The translations under genes and the position numbers were made by a program. DNA of 64,000 bases. Source: an uncultured Lachnospiraceae bacterium. Lineage in GTDB: Bacteria > Bacillota > Clostridia > Lachnospirales > Lachnospiraceae. Below, in pieces: positions 44,341 to 53,699 of this stretch. The notes under the pieces are model-generated. The model saw only the letters and a list, made by a program, of their open reading frames with translations. It ran no database searches and was not told where the DNA came from. Position 1 is the first letter of the stretch. Every line of letters begins with the position of its first letter. The stretch spans positions 62,001-126,000 of the forward strand of contig CAJTOR010000004.1 in NCBI GenBank assembly GCA_910577675.1, given 5' to 3'.

Positions 44341-45660
44341 TTATTCGTCGGCAAACGCATTCAAATATGCGATTACCTGAAACTGATCCCCTGCAATATC
44401 TGTTTTTATATATCCATCATGCCCATGAATTATATTCTCCATGCTAAGCATCCCAAACCCATGCATACTCTTATCCTTTTTTGTCGTTATAAGCATTTGT
44501 TTTTTCCGGTATTCCGCATCTTTTTCTACAGGATTCGAAATGGAAACAACCAGCATCCCTCCCTTCTTTCGACAAACGATACGGATTTGACGTTCCTCTT
44601 CCTGACATTTCATACTTGCCTCAATCGCATTATCTAATAAATTGGTAAAGAATGAACAAATCTCTGCTACAGTTAATTCTAAACCACTTAAATCATCGGA
44701 CAGACATTTAATCCTGATTCCCTCTTTCCTTGCTTCCTGGAATTTCATATTGAAAATCATATCCAGTATTTTATGGTTTGTCCATGGCAGACTTTCCTTT
44801 TTCTGTATCTCCCCTGAAATCTGTATCAGATAATCCCTGCATTCTTCCACCTGTTCTTCTTCGATCATTTCCAAAATCGTTCTCAGATGGTTCTGCATAT
44901 CATGAATGATGATCGATTTTCGATTATAGATATGTAACAGATCCTGATATTTTTCATCCAGCATTTTAACTTCTAATTGCTGTATCCTCTTTTCTTCCTC
45001 TGTTTTATGCCTTACCATGTTAAACCAAAATACTAGAACCACGATAACCAAACCAAGCCAAAAAATCCACCACTGATTTAACAGATTCCCCGATGCCTCC
45101 AACAGATAGATTCTTTGAAAATAAACTAAAATTGGCATCATAAGAAATCCCAGAATCAGCCCCTGCTTCTTAAAGTAGAGCACCTCCCACTTTCTCGTAA
45201 CCAGCCACCTTCTCAATTTAATCCCCGCCAATATAATAATGGCAGTATATATTGACAGGTAACCAGATCTTTCCATTGAGAAAGATAACAAAATGTCCCT
45301 CTGCCCGCCTAATTTACACAAAATAAGATAAACACAGGTCTGAATAAAAAAATCAAGCAGAGCCATCCCAATCCAGGACAGCATATTAAGCCATAAACTA
45401 TTCCAAAAACTACATTCATAAAGCAATATACAAACGGCTGCCATGCTTAAAACTATAACAAGTAATACAAAATTCGAAAACAAGACCTTATACTCGATAA
45501 CATCAAGTTGGTTCTGAACAGCAAATACCATCATCCCCACCCACCCAATACGCATCCTCGATTTCACCCATTTCGGGCTAAACAGCGCGCCCATTACCTG
45601 GAATACAAACCATACCCGCGCTGCTGTATTAACACCATCACAGATACAGTAAAATATCAT
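44341..45660 (-). CDS. AgrC-like GHKL sensor histidine kinase
   Basis: The 439-residue kinase has about six N-terminal membrane helices (residues about 10-215), a dimerisation helix with the phospho-His in IIIHDMQNHLRTILEM and a GHKL ATPase domain (FFTNLLDNAIEAS, HGFGMLSMENII). This is the AgrC/ComD-like group that senses peptides. The ATG at 45660 overlaps the stop of the LytTR regulator as ATGA and has AAAAAGGAG upstream. It is the second gene of the operon regulator, kinase, 57-residue peptide. Probable input is a peptide made by this locus (inference). Confidence 0.92.
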   Translation of the reverse strand: MIFYCICDGVNTAARVWFVFQVMGALFSPKWVKSRMRIGWVGMMVFAVQNQLDVIEYKVLFSNFVLLVIVLSMAAVCILLYECSFWNSLWLNMLSWIGMALLDFFIQTCVYLILCKLGGQRDILLSFSMERSGYLSIYTAIIILAGIKLRRWLVTRKWEVLYFKKQGLILGFLMMPILVYFQRIYLLEASGNLLNQWWIFWLGLVIVVLVFWFNMVRHKTEEEKRIQQLEVKMLDEKYQDLLHIYNRKSIIIHDMQNHLRTILEMIEEEQVEECRDYLIQISGEIQKKESLPWTNHKILDMIFNMKFQEARKEGIRIKCLSDDLSGLELTVAEICSFFTNLLDNAIEASMKCQEEERQIRIVCRKKGGMLVVSISNPVEKDAEYRKKQMLITTKKDKSMHGFGMLSMENIIHGHDGYIKTDIAGDQFQVIAYLNAFADE

Positions 45661-46373
45661 CCCAACTCCTTTTTCCAATCATTTGCCAGCTTCTCCTGCA
45701 CCAGGGATTTTGCGCGTCTGCTGACTTGAAGCACCTGCTTATTTTTCAGTGTAATCTCCAGATGGTCAATCTTAATAATATGCTTAATATTTACAAGCGT
45801 ACCCTTATCAATAAAAACGAACCTATCCTCCGGGAGCTGCTTTAAAATGTTTTCGAGTGTTTCCCTCTGCTTATAAACATTGCCATCCAGACAGTGAAGC
45901 AGCGCATACTGCTTCTCCTTTGTCAGATATAGAATATCATTGATAAATATCTTATAACTTTTCGTTTCTGACAGGATGGCATAATACTCTTCCCTACTCT
46001 CCTCCTCCTCCCGGCATACTCTTTCCAACAAACCTGCCAAGTCTTTCTTATAGGAGTCCTTCAACAGAAAATCATATGCCCCTACCCGATAGCCCTTAAC
46101 TGCATACCTCTCATAGGAGGTCAGAAACACTATCCTCGCACCCTCATCCAGAGTATGGATATTCTCTGCCAATTTAACTCCATCCATCTCGGGCATTTCG
46201 ACATCAAGCAGGTAAAGATTGTAATTATTCTGTTTTTCCATATGATCCAAAAGCCCTAAACCGTTAAAACTGAATATCTGCACAGGTTCTTCTTTTTGAT
46301 GGAAAAAATTTTCCAGTTCCCTCTGTAATTTCTCAACAAAAACTTTATCATCATCCACAATTGCTATACGCAT
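45657..46373 (-). CDS. LytTR-family response regulator
   Basis: The 238-residue product has a receiver domain (AIVDDDKVFVEKLQREL; phospho-Asp in LYLLDVEMPEMDG; Lys in FLLKDSYKKDL) and a C-terminal LytTR DNA-binding domain (ETKSYKIFINDILYLTKEKQ, RFVFIDKGTLVNIKHI). It is the AgrA-like partner of the adjacent GHKL kinase and should bind pairs of short direct repeats. A candidate target is in the control region at 59.6 kb. A promoter of TTGCAA-N17-TAATAT lies at 46454-46482. Confidence 0.93.
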   Translation of the reverse strand: MRIAIVDDDKVFVEKLQRELENFFHQKEEPVQIFSFNGLGLLDHMEKQNNYNLYLLDVEMPEMDGVKLAENIHTLDEGARIVFLTSYERYAVKGYRVGAYDFLLKDSYKKDLAGLLERVCREEEESREEYYAILSETKSYKIFINDILYLTKEKQYALLHCLDGNVYKQRETLENILKQLPEDRFVFIDKGTLVNIKHIIKIDHLEITLKNKQVLQVSRRAKSLVQEKLANDWKKELG

Positions 46374-46453
46374 AATATACCTCCCTAACTATCTGGCTTT
46401 CTCAGAAGTATTTATCAGACAAATAAAACTGTAAAACCTATCCCGTATAAAAT

Positions 46454-46482
46454 ATATTAGCATATTATGGAATATATTGCAA
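46454..46482 (-). promoter_or_regulatory. Promoter of the LytTR regulator operon
   Basis: On the minus strand TTGCAA (46477-46482), a 17-base spacer and TAATAT (46454-46459) lie about 80 bases upstream of the regulator start. The 169-base gap after the HlyD-like gene otherwise holds only AT-rich sequence. Confidence 0.45.
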
Positions 46483-46542
46483 TTGTTTTATCGTTTTTGT
46501 TGGATAATTTACAAAATGTTCACAAATTATATCATATCAATA

Positions 46543-47241
46543 CTACCACTCCCTCTTCCTCACCCGCATTCCATCCTCCAAAGGTACCCCCTTTAAGATA
46601 ACCTGCACATCCGAAGCTAATTCTTCGGCAACTGCAACAGCACGTTCATTTTGTGCCAGAATATGAATCGGTGTCTTCACAGCGATCGTAATATTTCCAA
46701 GGATACTGTTCTGTTCTTTCAAAACATAAATATAATAACCGTCGTCCCCCTCATAAACCAGTTCTCTTGAAATGCAAGTAGGATATTTTACCCTCGCATC
46801 TTCGAGGACGAAGTCCACCTCACACCCCGCCGCATACTTTTTTCCTTCCGGCAGGGAAATCAGTACGTCCATCGTATCCTCCCGGTAATTATACATTTTT
46901 GCTACAAGAGTACCTTCGATGGATTCCCCTTCAATGGACAACTTTACCATACTTCCCACTGATACATTATCCAAATAGTCCTTCTCAAAAAAATACCCTT
47001 CTACAAAATAAGTATCCTCAAAAAACTGCGTTTCTTCCACCCTTGTATCCTCCAATGTCCCGAACCGTGTCACCCCTCTTCCAACCGCTTCTAATACTAA
47101 AGTGCCAGAACGCGGTGTCTGGGTTTCTACTTCCGGGATATGGGATTCATTCATAATTCTGGATACTATTGTCATAACTGCCATTGCAAACAAAAAAACA
47201 ATCAAAAGTGTATAAACCACCTTTTTTGATTTCTTTTTCAT
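46543..47241 (-). CDS. HlyD-like membrane-fusion or accessory protein
   Basis: The 232-residue product has one N-terminal membrane helix (KKVVYTLLIVFLFAMAVMTI) and an extracellular beta-rich part with HlyD-type segments (YFVEGYFFEKDYLDNVSVGS, MVKLSIEGESIEGTLVAKM, YIYVLKEQNSILGN). It is shorter than classic HlyD proteins and lacks the coiled-coil hairpin. The ATG at 47241 has GGAGGG six bases upstream; the open frame upstream has no site. Its place after the transporter genes suggests it helps export of the peptide product (inference). Confidence 0.75.
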   Translation of the reverse strand: MKKKSKKVVYTLLIVFLFAMAVMTIVSRIMNESHIPEVETQTPRSGTLVLEAVGRGVTRFGTLEDTRVEETQFFEDTYFVEGYFFEKDYLDNVSVGSMVKLSIEGESIEGTLVAKMYNYREDTMDVLISLPEGKKYAAGCEVDFVLEDARVKYPTCISRELVYEGDDGYYIYVLKEQNSILGNITIAVKTPIHILAQNERAVAVAEELASDVQVILKGVPLEDGMRVRKREW

Positions 47242-47344
47242 ACCAATCCCTCCATACATATCGCAAACCTGCTTACGATACCGCTTAAATAGAAAATACT
47301 GTAACTGTTTCCCCACATACTTCACCGCGGGAACATTGCTATTT

Positions 47345-48181
47345 TTAACCCTTTACCTTAAACGCCTTAAAACCCGCCTCCAAATATTCATCCCCTATCA
47401 AAAATACAAGGACTGCCGGTATCATAATAACAACCGAGGCAGCAAATACTGCCCCCACATTATAAAGCGAAATCTCCGGGAAAAACAGGGAAAGGGGATG
47501 CAATGCCCTGTCTTTTAAGAATACTAACGGTGCCTCGATACTGTTAATACATTCCAGAAAATCCAGCACCGCAACCGCTATTATACCACCTTTTCCAATC
47601 GGCAACACAACTTTTCTTAATAGAGTAAAGCTGTTTGCCCCGTCCAGCCGCGCTGCCTCCAAAACTTCATCCGGGATATTCATAAATACCTTTGTCAAAA
47701 TAAAAACCGGATAAGTTCCAAAAATCCCCGGCAGGATAATCGACAAATGTGTATTTATAATTGAAAGATCCATCAAAATCAAATATTCCGATACCATCAA
47801 AACCTGGAAGGGCATCAACATTGCCACAAGGTATATCCAGAACAAGATACGCTTACCATTAAACTGACATTTTGCCATTACATAGGCGGCAGGAGCTGCC
47901 ACAACAACCTGCCCGAACACGGTCGGGACGGACTGAATCAGCGAATTCCAGAACATACGGTAAAATGCTTCTGAATACAGCAGCAAATCTTTATAGTTTT
48001 TAAATGTTGGATAAGATGGCAAAAAGGAAATTGCTACCGGCTTTGTTGAACTGCCCAAAATCCCCCCTATATTCAATTCAAGTTCCCTCATGCCCATAAA
48101 AGAATGAATTACTGTAATACAAATCGGTGCAAAAATTATCAACGCCAAAAATAAAAGACCCAGATGAACCAACTTTTTCAT
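47345..48181 (-). CDS. MalG-type ABC importer permease
   Basis: The 278-residue product has six membrane helices and the EAA loop EAARLDGANSFTLLRKVVLP near residues 188-207 that docks a MalK-type ATPase. It belongs to the carbohydrate CUT1 permease group. It is the second of two permeases in the peptide locus and partners the MalF-like gene 17 bases upstream. No MalK-type ATPase gene is in the window, so a shared ATPase elsewhere may be used, as with MsmX/MsmK (established precedent, inference here). It has AGGGGG about ten bases before the ATG. Confidence 0.92.
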   Translation of the reverse strand: MKKLVHLGLLFLALIIFAPICITVIHSFMGMRELELNIGGILGSSTKPVAISFLPSYPTFKNYKDLLLYSEAFYRMFWNSLIQSVPTVFGQVVVAAPAAYVMAKCQFNGKRILFWIYLVAMLMPFQVLMVSEYLILMDLSIINTHLSIILPGIFGTYPVFILTKVFMNIPDEVLEAARLDGANSFTLLRKVVLPIGKGGIIAVAVLDFLECINSIEAPLVFLKDRALHPLSLFFPEISLYNVGAVFAASVVIMIPAVLVFLIGDEYLEAGFKAFKVKG

Positions 48182-48198
48182 TTTCCATATCCCCCTGT

Positions 48199-49068
48199 CT
48201 AAAGCTTCTCCTTTGGTGTTAAGATTTTCTCAATCCCCGCAACAAAGAGAATCACAACCAGAGCTAACATAATTGCAGCAGCGGTCAGTTTCCCAAGTTC
48301 CAGCCGGACAAACCAGTTGTTAAACAGGTGCTGAAGCATATAGATACTCTGGTTTGGATAGTCCCCGCCAATCAGGTAAGCCTCCCGAAACACTTTAAAC
48401 GAATTGATAATGGAAATCACCACAATCACAAAACCCATCTCTTTTAACTGCGGCAGTGTAATATACCAAAACCTCCTTAAAAATCCTGCACCATCCAATG
48501 CCGCCGCCTCATACAATTCCTCCTCAATTGCGTCCACCCCCGTTTTCCACAGCAGCATATCATAGCCGAAATTTCTCCATAAATAAGTAATACCAAGAAC
48601 CAAAAACGCAAAAGAAGTGTGAAAATAGTCCGGTCCTGCGATGCCAAAATATTTTAAAATCCCGTTGATTAAACCCGCCTTATCAAAAAACACTTTCCAG
48701 ATCAGAACCAGTGATGCGACTGGGATTGCCATTGGCAGCAGGAATATTTTTTTGTATAGCTTCTGTCTTTCCTTCAAATAATCAAGCAGTACGGCAAGAA
48801 ACAAAGAAAAAATCAGCAAGGCTGGAATATATATCGCAATAAATTTTGCCGTATTCCTTACTGCAATGCCAAACGCCTTATTTTCCACAACAAGCTTATA
48901 ATTCTCAATTCCCGCAAATCCACTTCCAAACTCTGTCTGGAACGAACGCAGCAGGACATCACAAAACGGGATAAAATAAAATACTGCCACCCCTATAATA
49001 CTAGGAAGAAGAAACAGTAGCTCCCCCCTAAATTTCCACTTTTTCTTTTTATTGTTATCCGTTTTCAT
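48199..49068 (-). CDS. MalF-type ABC importer permease
   Basis: The 289-residue product has a basic cytoplasmic start (MKTDNNKKKKWKFRGELLFL), six membrane helices and the EAA loop YEAAALDGAGFLRRFWYITL. The ATG at 49068 overlaps the end of the ABC exporter gene by 14 bases and has TTGGAGC upstream; an earlier in-frame ATG at 49098 abuts its own purine tract. With the MalG-like protein it would form the channel for the large solute-binding lipoproteins of this locus. Confidence 0.9.
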   Translation of the reverse strand: MKTDNNKKKKWKFRGELLFLLPSIIGVAVFYFIPFCDVLLRSFQTEFGSGFAGIENYKLVVENKAFGIAVRNTAKFIAIYIPALLIFSLFLAVLLDYLKERQKLYKKIFLLPMAIPVASLVLIWKVFFDKAGLINGILKYFGIAGPDYFHTSFAFLVLGITYLWRNFGYDMLLWKTGVDAIEEELYEAAALDGAGFLRRFWYITLPQLKEMGFVIVVISIINSFKVFREAYLIGGDYPNQSIYMLQHLFNNWFVRLELGKLTAAAIMLALVVILFVAGIEKILTPKEKL

Positions 49069-50815
49069 TTTGCTCCAACCAGCTCGCAAACTTCTCATCT
49101 CCCCCTCTCAAGTCTTCATAGGAACCTTCGCACAAAATCCGTCCTTCTCCCATCAGAACAATTTGGTCGGCAGCTTGCAATAAATCTATATTATGTGTAA
49201 TCATAATAATTGTTTTGCGTGCCAGCCGACTATTAAGCATCCTTCGAAAGCGCAACTCAAAATCAATATCTGTATTGGAAGTTGCCTCATCAAAAATAAA
49301 AACAGGACGGTCATGTAACAGTGCCCTGGCAAGTGCAACTTTTTGTTTTTGCCCGCCGGATAAAAGTGCCCCGTTAATACCAACCAGAAAATCCATCCCT
49401 CTCTCAGAAACCATCTCAGAAAGCCCAACCTCATCAAGTACTGCCCTGATTGCATCCTCCGAAAAGTCGCGGTACATACAGACATTATTTCGAATTGTGT
49501 CGTTAAATAGGTAGATTTCCTGACTAACCACAGAAAACAATCCCCTGTACTCCTTTAATGGAATTTCTTCTATTTCACGATCAGACAGAAAAATGGAACC
49601 GTCCTGACTTTTATAAAAACGCAAAAGCAACTTTACCAATGTGGTCTTGCCCGAACCATTCCTTCCAATTAAGGCAAGTTTTTCTCCCTCCCGAATTTTC
49701 AGATGGATACCATTTAATACCTCCTTCTTTTCCCCTTCTATATTATTATAATGAAAAACAACATTACAAAAATTGATATCCATCGGATCTGCTTCTTCCG
49801 CAAAGAGATTGTTCTTCTTCCATTTATTTTTCGCTCCATCTCCTGTTTCCTCTGCCCGATCAAGAAATTCAAAAAATCTTGTGGCAGAAGGCAGGACATT
49901 GGTAAGAATAAATTTCAGGTTCAAGATAGAAGATAGCGGAGCCATAACATAGGAGCTATAGCTAAGAAATGCATACAGGCTCCCAACTGTCAATTCTCCC
50001 CGCACAATAAAAATCCCCCCGATCAGAAAAATAAGCAGGTTTAAAACAGCATCCAATGTTCCATCCGCCAGACTGCGGTACTGTGACAGGACATCCATAT
50101 CCTTGTGTGCCGCAATCTTCTCCCCATCCATCTTTACAAATTCTTCCTGCTTCTTCTTTTCCAGCCCAAAGATACGGATGTCCGTCATCCCCGTCACTAT
50201 TTCACTAAACCATCGCGCATACGCAATATTCTTCTCCAAAAAAAGATTCAGTTTCTTCTTCTGGAACTTACTATGGATATGTATAATAAGATACTTTAAG
50301 GGCAGCATGGAAAAAAACAGCAGCGCAAGCCTTGCATCCATATAAACTGCCGCACCGATCCCACCAACAATAGTAAATATACTGGAAATAATCGAAAGGG
50401 TGTTCATGTTTAAGATACTGCATATATAATTCACATCCACATCAATCTGATTCAATAGTTCCGATTGTCCAACCTGATGAAAATAATCCGCTTTTACCGC
50501 CAGGAGATGATCGATCGCCTGCCTTTCCAGACGGAAACGAAAATCATATACAATTCCAAGTCTTTTTCTTTCGATCCACAAAGAAAGTAAAATCGAAATC
50601 TGGCGAAAGGCGAACAATAGAAGTATCATTTTAAGGATTACCTTAAAATCCCCCCTCACCAACCCCTCATCCATCAATTTCCTACTAATCATCGGGGAAA
50701 ATAAAGACAGAAGGATGGAAATCAGGAGCGCAATCATCAGAAATGCAATTTTCCCGCGGTATCTTTTTAACAGGCCAAGAAATCGGAGTGTTGTTTTTCT
50801 ATCGCTTGCTGTCAA
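49055..50815 (-). CDS. ABC exporter (fused membrane and ATPase domains)
   Basis: The 586-residue half-transporter has six membrane helices at about 25-310 and an ATPase domain with Walker A LIGRNGSGKTTLVKLLLRF, signature LLSGGQKQKVALARALLHD and Walker B VFIFDEATSNTDID, then the switch His in MITHNIDLL. There is no C39 peptidase domain. The probable start is TTG at 50815, eight bases after AAGGAGGG and 14 bases after the M16 gene stop; the ATG 16 codons upstream lies inside the M16 gene and has no site. It is the likely exporter of the mature peptide (inference). Confidence 0.92.
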   Translation of the reverse strand: MTASDRKTTLRFLGLLKRYRGKIAFLMIALLISILLSLFSPMISRKLMDEGLVRGDFKVILKMILLLFAFRQISILLSLWIERKRLGIVYDFRFRLERQAIDHLLAVKADYFHQVGQSELLNQIDVDVNYICSILNMNTLSIISSIFTIVGGIGAAVYMDARLALLFFSMLPLKYLIIHIHSKFQKKKLNLFLEKNIAYARWFSEIVTGMTDIRIFGLEKKKQEEFVKMDGEKIAAHKDMDVLSQYRSLADGTLDAVLNLLIFLIGGIFIVRGELTVGSLYAFLSYSSYVMAPLSSILNLKFILTNVLPSATRFFEFLDRAEETGDGAKNKWKKNNLFAEEADPMDINFCNVVFHYNNIEGEKKEVLNGIHLKIREGEKLALIGRNGSGKTTLVKLLLRFYKSQDGSIFLSDREIEEIPLKEYRGLFSVVSQEIYLFNDTIRNNVCMYRDFSEDAIRAVLDEVGLSEMVSERGMDFLVGINGALLSGGQKQKVALARALLHDRPVFIFDEATSNTDIDFELRFRRMLNSRLARKTIIMITHNIDLLQAADQIVLMGEGRILCEGSYEDLRGGDEKFASWLEQNENG

Positions 50816-50829
50816 TAATATCCCTCCTT

Positions 50830-52053
50830 CTATCCCTCCACATATCGGATTGCCCCTTCCCATAATATTTTCCGAAGTAAATCTTTCACTTTTTCCTTTT
50901 CTATTTCATAGATATATTTGGAAAGAACCTCTTTCTCATCATTGCAACCCACCAGTTCCTTCCCATAAACAAAATGTTCAGTACATTGATCCATTATCTC
51001 CCGCACATCCATATAATCTTTATAATTTTGCAGGGCATAGATATAATCCTGCTTCATATTCTCAAAATTCTCTTCAAAGTAATGCAAAACAAAAGAAGCT
51101 ATTTCCTCCCGAATTTGCCCGATCGACTCACCTTCCCCATACGTTTTTTTCTTTGCACTAAAATAGAATAACTCCTGCAACGGCGCAAAGAAATCACACT
51201 GGCACCCTTTTTTATCCAAACAGTACGCTTCCATGCTGTCAAATGCTTTTGCAATCACATCATGGCAGAAATCATAATGAAAGTATTCTCTTATATATTG
51301 ATTGTGTTCCATTTTCTCTTTCCATGTTACAATAAAAAAATAATGGAGAAATGTTCCATGTTTTGGAACAAGCTTTTCTACTTCCGGTAATTTTTCGCAG
51401 GGTAAATAAACAGGGGCAAGAGGAGTAAAAGCCAGTTTTTGCTTTGTCCCACTTTGAAATTTTAATTTTTTTATTTCTTCGCTCCATGTAAAAAACACAT
51501 CCCCCACCAGTAAAATTGCCATCCGCTCCGGTACATACCAATGGTGAAAAAACTGCTTTACTGCCTCAAAAGACAGGTCAGAAACAATATCCATCTCTCC
51601 TATTGGCAAATGGGAATGATAATCCGAGCCCTGAAAAAATAATTTTAAGCCCTGATAATCGGAGTTTTTCTCTTTTTCCTGCCATTCGATCATCACGTCC
51701 TGTTTCATCTCCGGCAATTGTTCCCGATTTAAAAATTCACCGGAAAGCAGATTTTGAAGTCTGCCAAAAACATCCCCAATTCCTTTTTTTTGAAAAGCAA
51801 AAACATAGTTTGTAGAATAATGATTGGTATATGCCCTTCCATGATAACAAAATGGGAATGGAGTTCTGTTATACTTTTCAAAACCCATATTGCAATGTTC
51901 CAGCAGATGGGCAATCCCCTTCTGTGACCCATCATGAAAAGAGCCTGCCTTAACAGATAGGACAAGATAAACAAAACCTGCTTGTAAATCTGTTTTACGG
52001 ATACAATAATATAATCCATTTTGTAGTTGTCCAGTCTGACAGATGTCCTCCAT
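50830..52053 (-). CDS. M16-family (insulinase-like) zinc peptidase, single half
   Basis: The 407-residue product has the inverted zinc motif HLLEH in KGIAHLLEHCNMGFEKYNRT and the downstream Glu in MKQDVMIEWQEKEKN, the ligand pattern of M16 enzymes. M16B peptidases have about 400-450 residues with one active and one structural domain, matching this length; no inactive partner gene is adjacent. In radical-SAM peptide loci such enzymes (for example PqqF-like) remove the leader (established). The ATG at 52053 has GGGAGAAA upstream; the open frame extends 13 codons further. It follows the maturase after a long hairpin. Confidence 0.88.
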   Translation of the reverse strand: MEDICQTGQLQNGLYYCIRKTDLQAGFVYLVLSVKAGSFHDGSQKGIAHLLEHCNMGFEKYNRTPFPFCYHGRAYTNHYSTNYVFAFQKKGIGDVFGRLQNLLSGEFLNREQLPEMKQDVMIEWQEKEKNSDYQGLKLFFQGSDYHSHLPIGEMDIVSDLSFEAVKQFFHHWYVPERMAILLVGDVFFTWSEEIKKLKFQSGTKQKLAFTPLAPVYLPCEKLPEVEKLVPKHGTFLHYFFIVTWKEKMEHNQYIREYFHYDFCHDVIAKAFDSMEAYCLDKKGCQCDFFAPLQELFYFSAKKKTYGEGESIGQIREEIASFVLHYFEENFENMKQDYIYALQNYKDYMDVREIMDQCTEHFVYGKELVGCNDEKEVLSKYIYEIEKEKVKDLLRKILWEGAIRYVEG

Positions 52054-52085
52054 AAATTTCTCCCATCTTAAAAATAAATATAGGT

Positions 52086-52138
52086 CAAACAACCCAGCCC
52101 TTTCACCCTTGGATAGGATGAAAGGGTTGGATTGTTTG
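52086..52138 (-). promoter_or_regulatory. 23-bp wobble-paired hairpin between maturase and peptidase genes
   Basis: On the minus strand CAAACAATCCAACCCTTTCA (then TCC), a seven-base loop, and GGGTGAAAGGGCTGGGTTGT (then TTG) pair over 23 positions; all four differences are G-U wobbles. It begins three bases after the maturase stop. No T-run follows at once, so it looks more like an mRNA stability or attenuation element than a full terminator. Confidence 0.7.
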
Positions 52139-52141
52139 ATA

Positions 52142-53671
52142 TTATTTTAACTTCTGGTTGCAATAACGATCCAAATAAGAGGGATTTTGTTCCAAAATCT
52201 TATGGTAGGAAGCCAGGTCATTTTTTATCATTGCCCTCTGATCATAACATAAATTTTTCTTTTTATTAATATCAATTCCTTCTTTATTATAACAAGCAGC
52301 AAAGCATAAGGAGCACAGATGTACCGCCCAACAGTTAGAACAGTCCGGCAGGGATTCTTTTGCATAATCATCAATATAATACTTTTTAATTGCCTCCAAG
52401 TCCAAACCATTCTCCACATCACCAATCACTGGAGATTCCCCAATTCGTTCACAAACATGGAATTTCCCCGCAGTGGTAACATAAAGCCGCCTTTCTCCTG
52501 GTGCACAGCAACCATTTTGTTCCATGGATTGGATCGGTTCTGCCGTAATATACCGATTCTGTATCCTTGTAAGATTGGCATTGTCCATATTATATTTTAT
52601 TTCTTCATCCCTTTGCTGACATATCCGGTCTAGTTTCCAAAATCCTAACGGATCACTTGCCTCAAATGGTTCAACGATTTCTTGCTGCTTTTGCTCCGAA
52701 TTAATCTCTTTCTTTTTATTGGAGCCTTGCATATATGAAGTCCGAATGGTTACATTTTTTGGAAGCCATGGAATCAATCGGAAAAATTGATTGATTTTAT
52801 CAATTCTTTCCACCGTATATGGCGGCGTTAATACAGCATTAATGCCCACTGTAACCCCTTTGTTGTCCTCCCCTATACAATCAACAAGAATTTTTAATCC
52901 TTCCATTGCTTTAGCAAAACTTCCTGTATGATTCATTGTAACCCGATTTTCATCATGAATTTCCTCCGGACCATCCAGACTTCCTGTAATACTACATGAT
53001 TCAAGTGAAGCAAAATACTCTGCCATCTCTTTTGTAATCAAAGTTAGATTCGTAGTAAATCCGAAATGTAATTTTTGATCTTTTCCTGCTAACTGTGTTG
53101 CATAGTCTATACACTGCTTCATCAACGGATATTGCAACAGTGGCTCTCCGCCATAAAAGGTAACATACACTTCCTCTCCACTATGTGCAAAAACAAAATC
53201 CAATGCCTTTTTTGCAATATCCCACGTCATATTCTTGGCGGAAAATCCCCTGAAGTCTTCATGATCCTCATTATAAATACAGTATTTGCAGCGCAGATTA
53301 CAACCTTCTGTCAGTTCCAAAATCACTTGTTGAATCTCATTTGTCTTAGTTACTTCCATATCCTGTGCGCGAAACTTGTTATAGACAGGTGCCTGGCATA
53401 TTTTTTCCGCTTCAATTAATGATTTAATATTTTCCAACACAGACAACAATTCTTTTTCTGGTAATCCTGTTTCACCCAATGCTGAAAGTCCGGAGTGTTT
53501 TAGTAAACTTTCCATTACCAGAAATTCATTTTCCCCGCACTCTAAAACTTTTCCTGTTCCAGTGTCATAAAAATACAGAGAACCTTCTGTTCGAAATGTA
53601 GTTCCAAGACGTTTCCAGTTTCCATCCGGCACTAACTGTGTAAAATAACTTAATAGTTCTTCCTTTTTCAT
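52142..53671 (-). CDS. Radical SAM/SPASM peptide maturase
   Basis: The 509-residue enzyme has an N-terminal region (1-110) that probably binds the precursor leader, a radical SAM core with the [4Fe-4S]-SAM motif CNLRCKYC (Cys124, 128, 131) and GGEP near 174, and a C-terminal SPASM domain with Cys388, 389, 407, 444, 447, 453, 456, 460 and 475 for auxiliary clusters. This matches maturases of Cys-rich peptides (CcpM-like, recalled from family names, not searched), which may form thioether links. AAGGAG lies ten bases before the ATG. It is the intact one of two copies in the locus. Confidence 0.93.
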   Translation of the reverse strand: MKKEELLSYFTQLVPDGNWKRLGTTFRTEGSLYFYDTGTGKVLECGENEFLVMESLLKHSGLSALGETGLPEKELLSVLENIKSLIEAEKICQAPVYNKFRAQDMEVTKTNEIQQVILELTEGCNLRCKYCIYNEDHEDFRGFSAKNMTWDIAKKALDFVFAHSGEEVYVTFYGGEPLLQYPLMKQCIDYATQLAGKDQKLHFGFTTNLTLITKEMAEYFASLESCSITGSLDGPEEIHDENRVTMNHTGSFAKAMEGLKILVDCIGEDNKGVTVGINAVLTPPYTVERIDKINQFFRLIPWLPKNVTIRTSYMQGSNKKKEINSEQKQQEIVEPFEASDPLGFWKLDRICQQRDEEIKYNMDNANLTRIQNRYITAEPIQSMEQNGCCAPGERRLYVTTAGKFHVCERIGESPVIGDVENGLDLEAIKKYYIDDYAKESLPDCSNCWAVHLCSLCFAACYNKEGIDINKKKNLCYDQRAMIKNDLASYHKILEQNPSYLDRYCNQKLK

Positions 53672-53699
53672 TCAATCTTATCTCCTTATCCTGATTCTT

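Noticed and set aside
44093..45660. Complete Agr system
   Set aside because: AgrC-like kinase, AgrA-like regulator and a Cys-containing small peptide are present, but no AgrB membrane protease gene occurs in the window and the peptide lacks the acidic AgrD tail.
47345..49068. MalFG as an ordinary sugar operon
   Set aside because: No sugar-acting enzyme or MalK ATPase is nearby and the genes overlap or closely follow the peptide exporter, so they belong to the peptide locus.
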